Assembly (NCBI RefSeq): GCF_023555375.1 | Contig: NZ_JAJSEE010000007.1 | Location: 118,422 to 182,421 of the forward strand | DNA: 64,000 bases | Direction of reading: 5' to 3' | Origin: Guyparkeria hydrothermalis | GTDB lineage: Bacteria; Pseudomonadota; Gammaproteobacteria; Halothiobacillales; Halothiobacillaceae | In this document: in pieces, positions 35,533 through 43,267 of the stretch | How the letters are laid out: the number at the start of each line of letters is the position of its first letter | Numbering within the stretch: the stretch's first letter is position 1 | The notes under the pieces: model-generated | The model's database searches: none | What the model was told of the DNA's origin: nothing | Seen by the model: the letters and a program-made list of their open reading frames with translations, nothing else | Position numbers and translations under genes: made by a program

Positions 35533-36366
35533 ATGGCAGCCGCGGGCAATTCCAAGAAAGGCGTCCAGGACGGCCACCGGGCGCGCAAGCGCTTCGGCCA
35601 GAACTTCCTGGTCGACTACGGCGTGATCGACCGCATCCTCGGCGCCATCCCGGGCGATGGGCCCGTTATCGAGATCGGGCCGGGGCTCGGGGCACTGACC
35701 GTGCCACTCGCCCAGCGCGGCAACCGCGTGGTCGCGATCGAGCTCGACCGCGACGTTATCCGTCACCTGCGCGTCAAGCTCGATGCCGAGGGCGTTGGCC
35801 GACAGGTCGAACTGGTGGGGCAGGATGCCCTGCGCCTGGACCTCGATGCGCTGTGCGAGGCGCAAGGGCTCACCCCGCCGCTGACCCTGGTCGGCAACCT
35901 GCCCTACAACATCGCCACCGCGCTGATCACCCGGCTGCTGCAACAGTCGACACGCATCCATGACATGGTGTTCATGGTGCAGCGCGAGGTCGGCAACCGC
36001 CTGGCCGCCGGCCCCAACGACTCGGCCTACGGGCGATTGAGCGTGCTCACCGCCATGCACGCCGAGGTCGAGCACCTGTTCGACGTGCCGCCCGAGGCCT
36101 TCAACCCGCCGCCCAAAGTGGAGTCGAGCGTGATCCGCATCACCCCGCGCGCCGAGCCGCTGGTGCCGCCCGCCGAGCAGGCCCGCTTCGAGACGCTGGT
36201 CACCGCGGCCTTCGCCCAGCGTCGCAAGACCCTGCGCAACAACTTGAAACCCCTCATGCCAGCGTCAACAATTGAGGCGTCGGGAATCGACCCGTCGCTG
36301 CGCGCGCAGGCACTGGACATACCCGCCTTCCTGACGCTGGCCCGACGGCTCGACCCGAGCAGTTGA
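35533..36366 (+). CDS. rsmA: 16S rRNA dimethyladenosine transferase (KsgA)
   Basis: A 277-residue SAM-dependent methyltransferase that dimethylates A1518 and A1519 of 16S rRNA late in 30S assembly. RKRFGQNFLVD, the SAM motif IEIGPGLGALT, and the catalytic NLPYNI are visible; the C-terminal domain ends with the typical RAQALDIPAFLTLARRL. It starts two bases after pdxA. Confidence 0.96.
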   Translation: MAAAGNSKKGVQDGHRARKRFGQNFLVDYGVIDRILGAIPGDGPVIEIGPGLGALTVPLAQRGNRVVAIELDRDVIRHLRVKLDAEGVGRQVELVGQDALRLDLDALCEAQGLTPPLTLVGNLPYNIATALITRLLQQSTRIHDMVFMVQREVGNRLAAGPNDSAYGRLSVLTAMHAEVEHLFDVPPEAFNPPPKVESSVIRITPRAEPLVPPAEQARFETLVTAAFAQRRKTLRNNLKPLMPASTIEASGIDPSLRAQALDIPAFLTLARRLDPSS

Positions 36367-36440
36367 CGAGCGACCGACCCGCGCCCCGATCGGGCGCCGG
36401 GCACCGGCACCCCCTTCACCCATCGCAGGAAACCACGGCC

Positions 36441-37163
36441 ATGTCCGCGACCGCCGACATACACGCCTACCCCCAGGCCGAGGACGCCTTCGCCGCCTGC
36501 GCCGACTTCCTGGTCGATCGGCTGGCCGCGGCGGTGCGTGCGCGGGGCATCGCGCGGATCGCACTGGCCGGCGGGGGCACGCCGAGACGGCTCTATCAAC
36601 TGCTCGCCCACCGCTACCGTGACGCCCTCGACTGGCAGGCAGTGGAGTTCTACTTCGGCGACGAGCGCAACGTGCCGCTGGATCACCCCGACAGCAATTT
36701 CCGCATGGCGCGGCTGGCCCTGTTCGAACCATTGGGCATCCAGCCGCATCGCACCTTCCCGATGATCTCGGACCAGCAGCGTGACCCGGAGTGGGACGCC
36801 GATGCCTACGAGACGGCACTGCGGCGCTGGACGGCCGGGGCCGTGCCGCGCTTCGACGTGACCCTGCTCGGGCTGGGCAGCGACGGGCACTTCGCCTCGC
36901 TGTTCCCGGACACCCCGGCACTGGCCGAACGCGAGCGCCTGGTGGTGGTCAACCCGGTGGCCAAGCTCCACGGCCATCGCCTCACGCTGACCTTCCCGGT
37001 TTTCGAGGCCGCTCGCGACGTGGTCTTCCTGGTGCTGGGCGCGGACAAGCGCCGGGCGTTCGCCCGCATTCGCGACGGGAAAAGCGAGCGCCCCGCCGAA
37101 CGATTGGCGGCCGAGCGGACCACCCACTGGTTCGTCGATCGCGCCGCGGCGGGGGCGCCATGA
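36441..37163 (+). CDS. pgl: 6-phosphogluconolactonase (DevB family)
   Basis: A 240-residue hydrolase of the pentose phosphate pathway, second step. Family motifs LALAGGGTPRRLY-like, FYFGDERNVPLDHPDSNFRM and LGLGSDGHFASLFPDT are clear. AGGA before ATG 36441 sets the start. It is inserted between rsmA and apaG, which are usually neighbours, and overlaps apaG by four bases. No zwf is seen in the window. Confidence 0.95.
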   Translation: MSATADIHAYPQAEDAFAACADFLVDRLAAAVRARGIARIALAGGGTPRRLYQLLAHRYRDALDWQAVEFYFGDERNVPLDHPDSNFRMARLALFEPLGIQPHRTFPMISDQQRDPEWDADAYETALRRWTAGAVPRFDVTLLGLGSDGHFASLFPDTPALAERERLVVVNPVAKLHGHRLTLTFPVFEAARDVVFLVLGADKRRAFARIRDGKSERPAERLAAERTTHWFVDRAAAGAP

Positions 37164-37561
37164 TGCTGACCGCCTCGCCCCTGGCCGAGTCCATCCGCAT
37201 CCGCCCGCGGGCGGTATTCGTGCCCGAGCACAGCGACACCGCCGCGAATCGATTCGCCTTCGGCTACGAGATCGTGATCGAGAACGACAGCGATCAGCCG
37301 GTCACCCTGACCGACCGGCACTGGGTCATCGACCACGGCAACGGCTGCCTCAAGGAGGTGCGCGGCGAGGGCGTGGTCGGCGAACAACCGCGCATCCTGC
37401 CCGGCGACCGGTTTTCCTACCGCTCCGGTGCCGTGATCGAGTCACCCGCCGGGCGAATGTGGGGCGACTACGGTTTTGTCAGCGATCAGGGCGAGGTACT
37501 CCGGGTGACCATCCCGACCTTCGACCTGGTGGCCCCGGCGGCCTTCCGCAGCATCCAGTAG
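37160..37561 (+). CDS. apaG: ApaG domain protein
   Basis: A 133-residue fibronectin-III-like beta-sandwich protein (Co2+/Mg2+ efflux-associated name, role unclear). Conserved FGYEIVIENDSDQPVTL, WVIDHGNG, VRGEGVVGEQPRILPGDRFSY and GRMWGDYGFV are visible. It is coupled to pgl by an ATGA overlap and precedes apaH. Confidence 0.94.
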   Translation: MMLTASPLAESIRIRPRAVFVPEHSDTAANRFAFGYEIVIENDSDQPVTLTDRHWVIDHGNGCLKEVRGEGVVGEQPRILPGDRFSYRSGAVIESPAGRMWGDYGFVSDQGEVLRVTIPTFDLVAPAAFRSIQ

Positions 37562-37685
37562 CCACGATCCAAGCTCGGGCCGGCAACCCGGCCAACATCG
37601 CTGTCGATCCCGCCGCACCACTCCCATGCGTCGGGTGCTAGCATCCCCCCTTTGCCCACTTCACGCGACGGAATTCCCCCGCCCC

Positions 37686-38522
37686 ATGGCCACCTACGCA
37701 ATCGGCGACCTGCAGGGCTGCCTCGACCCGCTCGAGGCCCTGCTCGAACAGATCCGCTTCGACCCGGCGGCCGACCGGCTCTGGTTCGTGGGCGACCTGG
37801 TCAATCGCGGCCCGCAGTCGCTCGAGGCGCTGCGCTTCGTCCGCGGGCTGGGCGACCGCGCCGTCACCGTGCTGGGCAACCACGACATCCACCTGCTGGG
37901 CTGTTATTTCGGTACGCGGGTCGCCCGCGGTCGCGACACGCTGGCCCCGATCCTGTCCGCCGCCGACGGCGACGAGCTGATCGACTGGCTGCGCCGGCAA
38001 CCGCTCCTGCATCACGACCCGGGCCTCGACTGGACCCTGGTGCATGCCGGCATCCACCCCGCCTGGGACCTGCCGACGGCACAGGCCGCCGCCCGGGAAG
38101 CCGAGGCGGCCATGCAGGCCGACGAGCCGCTGACCTTCTTCGGCGAGATCTTCGGTAACCAGAGCGATCATCCGGACGGCAATACCACGCCAATCGACCG
38201 CCAGCGCTTCGCCATCAACGTCTTCACCCGCATGCGCTACTGCCACGCCGATGGCCGGCTCGACTTCACCGAGAAGCGTCCCCCGGCCGATGCCGACCCG
38301 GCGCTGATCCCCTGGTTCGCCATGCCCGAGCGGGCGATGGCCGAGCGTCGGATCGTCTTCGGTCACTGGTCGACCCTGGGCCCGGCAAAGGCGCGTGCCA
38401 ATGCCTGGGGCATCGACCAGGGCTGTCTCTGGGGTCATCAGCTGACCGCCCTGCGCCTGGAGGACGAGGCCCTGTTCGCCACCAACTGCCCGGGCGCGCA
38501 GAAGCCCAAGGGTGGCAAATGA
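37686..38522 (+). CDS. apaH: Symmetrical bis(5'-nucleosyl)-tetraphosphatase
   Basis: A 278-residue calcineurin-like phosphatase that splits Ap4A and removes Np4 caps from RNA. Metal motifs AIGDLQGC, VGDLVNRGP, GNHDIHLL and the late histidines (VHAGIH, FGHWSTLG) are all present. ATG 37686 is the family start. Last gene of the conserved set before the MFS gene. Confidence 0.95.
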   Translation: MATYAIGDLQGCLDPLEALLEQIRFDPAADRLWFVGDLVNRGPQSLEALRFVRGLGDRAVTVLGNHDIHLLGCYFGTRVARGRDTLAPILSAADGDELIDWLRRQPLLHHDPGLDWTLVHAGIHPAWDLPTAQAAAREAEAAMQADEPLTFFGEIFGNQSDHPDGNTTPIDRQRFAINVFTRMRYCHADGRLDFTEKRPPADADPALIPWFAMPERAMAERRIVFGHWSTLGPAKARANAWGIDQGCLWGHQLTALRLEDEALFATNCPGAQKPKGGK

Positions 38523-38558
38523 CCATGGCCGCCCCGGGACAGGCCGCGGAGACGCGCG

Positions 38559-39944
38559 ATGCTTAGCACGGTGTTCTCGGTCCAGTCGCTGCTCGCCGGC
38601 ATGGGCGTGCTGCTCGCCGGCTCCGGCCTGCTCGCCACCCTGCTCGGCCTGCGCGCCGCCGAGGAGGGGTTCTCCGACGGCACCATCGGCCTGGTCATGT
38701 CGGCCTTCTACCTCGGCTACGTGCTGGGCACGCTCACCATCCCGGCCATCATTCGTCGAGTAGGCCACATCCGCACCTTCGCCGCGCTCGCCGCGATCTC
38801 CTCGGCGGCCGCCATCCTGCACGGCCTGTGGGTCGAGCCCTGGTTCTGGATGCTCCTGCGGCTGATCAACGGCGTGACCCTGCTGGGCCTCTACATGGTG
38901 ATCGAGAGCTGGATCAACGAGAAGGTGACCACGCACCGCGGGCAGGTGTTCGGCATCTACATGATGGTCAGCCTGTTCGCCTACGGCGCCGGCCAGTTCC
39001 TGATCGGCATCTACGGCCCGATGGAGGTCTCGACCTTCGCCATCGTCGGCCTGCTGTTCTCGCTGGGGCTGGTGCCGATCGCGCTCACGCGGGTGAGCCA
39101 GCCGCCACCCATGGAGACCACCCGGCTGCCGCTGAGCGAGCTGTTCCGGCTGGCGCCCACCGGCGTGATCGGCGCGGCGATGTCCGGGGTGATCACCGGC
39201 ACCATCTATGGCATGGCGGCGGTCTACGCCAACCGGGTCGGCCTGCCCGACACCCAGGTGGCGACCTTCGTTGCCGCCATCATCGTCGGCGGCGGGTTGC
39301 TGCAATGGCCGATCGGGCGCCTGTCCGACGGGCGCGACCGCCGTTACGTGCTGATCGTGATTTCGGCGATCGGCGGCGCGTTTTCCGTGCTGCTTGCCCT
39401 GCAGGACTGGTTCCCGGGCTGGACCCTGTTCGCCCTGGCGCTGGTCTTCGGCGGGTTCTCCTTCTCGCTTTACGCCATCAGTGTCGCGCAGACCAACGAC
39501 CGCCTGTCGAGCGACCAGGTACTCGAGGGCACGCGCGGGCTGTTGATGGTCAACGGGGCCGGCTCGGCCGTCGGCCCGATGATCAGCGGCCTGGCCATGG
39601 GCTGGTTCGGCGCGGCCGGTTTCCCGCTGTTCGTCCTCGCGGCGCTCGGCACCATGATCCTGCTGGTCTTCTGGCGCATCCTGATCGACGCGCCGGTACC
39701 GGACGAGGAACGCGGCGATTACGTCTTCACCCACCGCACCTCGGCGGCGGGCCTGGAGCTCGATCCGCGCACCACCGACGAGGAGACCGAATCGCCACCG
39801 GCCCACGAGCACGTCAGCGACGCCGCCCCGCCCATCTATGAGACCGACCCGGCCTGGGAGGACTACGAGGGCCCGCCCGGGGCGATCGACGAACCCGACC
39901 GCGTCAACGACTCGGGCTCGTCGGGGCGGCGAGGCGACGCCTGA
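38559..39944 (+). CDS. MFS transporter (YcaD-like)
   Basis: A 461-residue inner-membrane major facilitator with 12 predicted helices over residues about 1-385 and a long acidic cytoplasmic tail. SAFYLGYVLGTLTIP and INGVTLLGLYMVIESWINEKV match the YcaD group of uncharacterised transporters. Substrate is unknown. Its last 41 bases overlap the 3' end of the gene on the other strand. Confidence 0.85.
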   Translation: MLSTVFSVQSLLAGMGVLLAGSGLLATLLGLRAAEEGFSDGTIGLVMSAFYLGYVLGTLTIPAIIRRVGHIRTFAALAAISSAAAILHGLWVEPWFWMLLRLINGVTLLGLYMVIESWINEKVTTHRGQVFGIYMMVSLFAYGAGQFLIGIYGPMEVSTFAIVGLLFSLGLVPIALTRVSQPPPMETTRLPLSELFRLAPTGVIGAAMSGVITGTIYGMAAVYANRVGLPDTQVATFVAAIIVGGGLLQWPIGRLSDGRDRRYVLIVISAIGGAFSVLLALQDWFPGWTLFALALVFGGFSFSLYAISVAQTNDRLSSDQVLEGTRGLLMVNGAGSAVGPMISGLAMGWFGAAGFPLFVLAALGTMILLVFWRILIDAPVPDEERGDYVFTHRTSAAGLELDPRTTDEETESPPAHEHVSDAAPPIYETDPAWEDYEGPPGAIDEPDRVNDSGSSGRRGDA

Positions 39945-40365
39945 TCCGGCGCATCAGCCAGCCAAGCACCGGCACCCGCTCGTAGAGCTGGGCGGCCGGG
40001 TCCCAGTAGTCGACGTGGTCGACCACCCGCCCGTCGCGCCCCAGAACGAGCTCGGACATGCCGTCGATCGACAGGCCGTGCGCCGAGGCATCGCAGCGCA
40101 TCCGCCAGCGCAGCAGGGCGCGATCGCCATCCACGGCCCGGGCCTGCACCACGAATCGCATCCCCGGACACTGCGCAAACCCGTGGGCGAACACCGATTC
40201 GATCGCCTCGATGCCGCGCACCTCGTTGAACGGGTCGACGAAGCGCGCCTGCTCGGCATACACCGACGCCAGCGCGTCGAGGTGATCGACCCGCAGCCCC
40301 TCCATCACGGCCACGTAGCGCTCGAGGGCGGCCGCCCGATTCAGGTCGCGCCCCGACACCGTCAC
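39904..40365 (-). CDS. Nuclear transport factor 2-like (SnoaL-fold) protein
   Basis: A 153-residue cone-shaped alpha+beta barrel protein: start helix AALERYVAVMEGL, YAEQARFVDPFNEVRGIEAI, and the VDHVDYWD strand. The fold occurs in isomerases, hydrolases and binding proteins; here no activity can be assigned. It is coupled to the SDR gene (ATGA). An SDR plus NTF2-like pair near a light-type MerR regulator and a cryptochrome-like gene recurs in gammaproteobacteria (family knowledge), so a shared role is likely. Confidence 0.85.
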   Translation of the reverse strand: MTVSGRDLNRAAALERYVAVMEGLRVDHLDALASVYAEQARFVDPFNEVRGIEAIESVFAHGFAQCPGMRFVVQARAVDGDRALLRWRMRCDASAHGLSIDGMSELVLGRDGRVVDHVDYWDPAAQLYERVPVLGWLMRRIRRRLAAPTSPSR

Positions 40366-41138
40366 GCGCCCGGTTCCTTTAGCATCCGGCGGGTCAGCCG
40401 GAAATACAGGGCGTAGGGCAGCAGTCGCAGGCCCTTCATCACCCAGCCAAAGCCTCGTGGTGCGAGGATCTCGAAGCCCCGTCCCTCCAGGCCACGGGCG
40501 ATCAACTCAGCGGCTGCCTCCGGTTCGATGCGCCCCGGCATGGCGAAGTCGTTCTTGTCGGTCAGGCGGGTGCGCACGAAGCCGGGATTGATCACGCGCA
40601 TCGCCACCCCCGCCCGCTCGAACTCGGGACGCAACGACTCGGCCAGGTTGATCATGGCCGCCTTGCTCGCGCCGTAGGGGGCCGCGTAGGGCAGGCCGCG
40701 GTAGCCGGCCACACTCGCCGTGAGCACGATTTCACCGGCACCCCGCGCGATGAAATCCTCACGCACGGTATCGATACCGTTGACCGCGCCTAGGAAATTG
40801 ACCCGGATCAATCGCTCGAACAGTCCGGGATCGAAGTCCGCCAATCCCATCGGCTCGTAGTCGCCGGCATTCAGGATCACCGAGTCCGGCACCCCCCAGT
40901 GCGCCACCAGCTCGCGGTAGGCATGGGCCAGCGACTCCGGGTCGGTGACGTCGACGGCCAGCGCCAGCACCCGCTCCGGATCGCGGCTGGCCCGTTCGTC
41001 GAGGCGCGCCTGGTGTCGGGCCGAGATGGCGACCCGATGACCGCGCGCAACCAGTCGGTCGGTCAGTGCCGCCCCGATCCCGGCGCTCGCGCCCACCAGC
41101 CAGTAAATACGCTCCGTCTTCAGCTTCGCTTCGGTCAT
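40362..41138 (-). CDS. Short-chain dehydrogenase/reductase
   Basis: A 258-residue classical SDR. Cofactor motif VGASAGIGAAL, NAG in ILNAGDYEP, catalytic Ser in LTASVAGYRG and YGASK as YxxxK. The C-terminal extension has a hydrophobic stretch (FGWVMKGLRLLPYALYF) that may attach to membrane. Substrate is unknown. It diverges from the MerR regulator gene across a promoter with three 11-bp repeats. Confidence 0.9.
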   Translation of the reverse strand: MTEAKLKTERIYWLVGASAGIGAALTDRLVARGHRVAISARHQARLDERASRDPERVLALAVDVTDPESLAHAYRELVAHWGVPDSVILNAGDYEPMGLADFDPGLFERLIRVNFLGAVNGIDTVREDFIARGAGEIVLTASVAGYRGLPYAAPYGASKAAMINLAESLRPEFERAGVAMRVINPGFVRTRLTDKNDFAMPGRIEPEAAAELIARGLEGRGFEILAPRGFGWVMKGLRLLPYALYFRLTRRMLKEPGA

Positions 41139-41230
41139 GTCGGTTATGCCTCGTGTGAATGCGGACCGGTCAGGGCGACGAACACCGTCCGGTTGCGCGG
41201 TATCGTTTGACGCGAGCGTAGTCGAAGGCT

Positions 41231-41263
41231 GCTACAATATCGATGCACAAGTTATACAACACC
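41231..41263. promoter_or_regulatory. Three 11-bp direct repeats (LitR/CarH-type operator) in the SDR/MerR divergent promoter
   Basis: GCTACAATATC, GATGCACAAGT and TATACAACACC follow each other without gaps; each has T-(A/G)-C-A at positions 3-6. The first includes a -10-like TACAAT with TTGACG 20 bp upstream, a long spacer of the kind MerR-family regulators act on. CarH proteins bind three 11-bp repeats in known systems. The same arrangement occurs at 56638. Confidence 0.6.
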
Positions 41264-41283
41264 CATTGCGTCGCAGGTGGCCC

Positions 41284-42258
41284 GTGTCCACGACCGAATC
41301 GAACCCAACCGAAACCGAAAGTCAGGCCCTACTGCCGATCCGGTCGGTATCGCAGATCACCGGGGTCAACCCGATCACCCTGCGTGCCTGGGAGCGTCGC
41401 TACGACCTGATTCGACCGACGCGCACGCCGGCCGGGCACCGGCTCTACAGCCAGGCCGACATCCGCACCATCCAGCGCATCCAGGAACTGGCCGAGAGCG
41501 GCATGGGCTTCGCCCAGATCGCCCTGCTGCTGGAGCAGGAAGGCCCGGACGCGAACGAGGACGCGGGCGACGAGACATCGACCACCGCCCCGCCGACCAC
41601 GGTGGCACCACCTCGGTCGCTCCTCGACCGGGTGATGCGCGCGGCCATCGACCTCGATCCGTCCGAATTGCGCGCCGCCGAGGTGACCGCCCTGATGTGG
41701 CTCACCCCGGAGGACTACCTGCGCGAGGTGCTGATCGAGGCCCTGGCCCAGCTCGAGGCGCGCACTGCCTGGCCGGACCGCGACCTGGGGCTGGTGTGGC
41801 TGGCCGAGTACATCAAGGGGCGCGCCGAATGGGTCGCCGACGCCCCGGGACGAGCGACCGCCCCGGTGGTCGTGATCGACAACCTCGTGCCGGGCCGGCC
41901 ATTCTCCGCCGGCGGCCTGCGGCTGTTCACCGCCCTGCACGACGACCAGTTCCATGTCCGGCTGCTGCCGACCGGGCTCAACGAGACCCAGCGCACGCAG
42001 ATGGCCCGTCGCTGGGGAGCGCGCGCCTGGATCCGGCTCGACACGACCCGCCCGGAAAACCCCACCACCAGCGCGGCCGGGGCGCGCGTCTTCTGGTGCG
42101 AGCTGCCGCTGCTCGAACCCGAGGACGGCGACCAGGCCGTCGATTTCATGCAACGCTGGCGCGAACTGGTGGAGCGGGACATCCAGCACTGCCGCGAGCA
42201 GGTGGCCGAAGCGCTCGGCCGCCCCGAACCCGCCCCGGTTCGCCTGACCCGGCACTGA
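41284..42258 (+). CDS. MerR-family regulator, LitR/CarH-like without a B12 site
   Basis: A 324-residue transcription regulator. The winged HTH spans about residues 18-85 (RSVSQITGVNPITLRAWERR, AGHRLYSQADIRTIQ). After a Thr/Pro linker comes a helical segment and a Rossmann-like segment as in LitR/CarH proteins. The Trp-x9-Glu-His and Asp-x-His-x2-Gly cobalamin motifs are not seen, so direct light sensing by adenosyl-B12 is unlikely. Start is GTG 41284 with AGGTGG upstream. It diverges from the SDR and is followed by the LOV gene, as in Pseudomonas putida where PplR regulators work with short LOV proteins. Confidence 0.85.
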   Translation: MSTTESNPTETESQALLPIRSVSQITGVNPITLRAWERRYDLIRPTRTPAGHRLYSQADIRTIQRIQELAESGMGFAQIALLLEQEGPDANEDAGDETSTTAPPTTVAPPRSLLDRVMRAAIDLDPSELRAAEVTALMWLTPEDYLREVLIEALAQLEARTAWPDRDLGLVWLAEYIKGRAEWVADAPGRATAPVVVIDNLVPGRPFSAGGLRLFTALHDDQFHVRLLPTGLNETQRTQMARRWGARAWIRLDTTRPENPTTSAAGARVFWCELPLLEPEDGDQAVDFMQRWRELVERDIQHCREQVAEALGRPEPAPVRLTRH

Positions 42259-42349
42259 GCCGGGATCGATCCCAGGCGGCCGTGTGGACATCATGCCGTC
42301 TGTGTCACAATGCCGTGACCCTCATGCACCACAGGAGATCCAGACCTTG

Positions 42350-42799
42350 ATGCTGGATGCGAATCTGCTGAAGAAGGCGGTCAACGCCTCGACGGACGGT
42401 ATCGTGATTGCCGAGCAGGAAGGCTCGGACAATATCTTGATCTACGCGAACCAGGCCTTCGAGGAACTGACCGGTTACTCACAAGACGACATCCTCTACC
42501 AGGATTGTCGCTTCCTTCAGGCCGGTGATCGCGACCAGGCCCCGCTGGCCGAGGTCAGGGACGCCATCCGTCGGGGCGAGGCCACCCGCGTGGTGCTGCG
42601 CAACTACCGCAAGGACGGCAGCCTGTTCTGGAACGAGCTGTCGATCACCCCGGTCTTCAACGACGACGACCACCTGACCTACTTCATCGGCATCCAGCGC
42701 GACGTGACCGAGCTGGTTCGCATGCGCGAGGAGAACGAGCGCCTGCGTGCCCGGGTGGCCGAGCTCGAATCCCGCCAGGAGTCCGACACGCCCGACTGA
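42350..42799 (+). CDS. Short LOV blue-light photoreceptor
   Basis: A 149-residue single-domain LOV protein. The flavin-adduct motif is YQDCRFLQ (residues about 55-62), keeping the photoactive Cys; the FMN-contacting Arg/Gln (DRDQ), Asn-Tyr-(R)-K-DG-x-FWNEL and the signal-relay Gln in FIGIQRDVTE are present. A coiled-coil tail (MREENERLRARVAELESRQ) would mediate dimerisation. No output domain follows, so it must act on a partner, plausibly the MerR protein encoded 91 bp upstream. It closely resembles short LOV proteins of Pseudomonas putida (PpSB type), including the Asp in place of the usual Asn before Cys. Confidence 0.92.
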   Translation: MLDANLLKKAVNASTDGIVIAEQEGSDNILIYANQAFEELTGYSQDDILYQDCRFLQAGDRDQAPLAEVRDAIRRGEATRVVLRNYRKDGSLFWNELSITPVFNDDDHLTYFIGIQRDVTELVRMREENERLRARVAELESRQESDTPD

Positions 42800-42814
42800 G
42801 CCGACGCCCCCGGG

Positions 42815-42854
42815 GCCCGGGTGCCCGGGTGCCCGGGTGCCCGGGTGCCCGGGG
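42815..42854. repeat. Five-copy GCCCGGGT tandem repeat
   Basis: Four full 8-bp units and a partial fifth run directly into the left end of the fold-back element at 42852. Such short tandem repeats can change length by slippage. Confidence 0.9.
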
Positions 42855-43177
42855 AAACCCTGCACGATTCGATGGCATCTCTGGCTCGCGGGTTTGTGCG
42901 CAATCAGGGCGCCGGAGCGAAGACGGGCTCATTGCCCGTCGAGGGACGGCTTTGCTGCGTGCGGGCAAACCCGCGAGCCCCGTCTGGGTGAACCGGGACC
43001 GGAGCGACTCAACGTCGCTCCGCAGCCCGGTGAACGCGGAGCTGGAACGGGCTTCCAAGGGTCCATCTGCGGCGTTGCCGCCCGTGTAAAGAGCGACGAC
43101 CCTTCACGGCGGGCTGCGCCTTGCATCTGCACCCTTGGAGGCCCGCAGAGACGTCATCGAATCGTGCAGGGTTTCCC
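42852..43177. repeat. Fold-back repeat element, copy C (326 bp)
   Basis: Perfect 23-bp terminal inverted repeats: GGGAAACCCTGCACGATTCG + ATG at 42852 and its inverse ending at 43177. Inner inverted sequences (CCAAGGGT at 43054; ACCCTTGG near 43131) lengthen the fold-back. The right half (about 43055-43151) matches copy A at 26072-26160. No transposase is encoded. Together with the tandem repeat it fills most of the 468-bp gap between the LOV gene and pilB. Confidence 0.8.
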
Positions 43178-43267
43178 TTGTCAGAAACCGGCCAAGCGGG
43201 CATCCTTTGCGCATGCCGCCCCGCCCGCGGGGCACGAACACGGACGCGACAACGCACAGGCGGATCG

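Noticed and set aside
37638..39812. 724-codon open frame on the minus strand across apaH and the MFS gene
   Set aside because: Antisense shadow; composition is biased and apaH and the MFS gene on the other strand carry clear family motifs.
41284..42258. MerR protein as a B12-dependent CarH photoreceptor
   Set aside because: The cobalamin-binding histidine motifs are not visible; light sensing more likely comes from the adjacent LOV protein.
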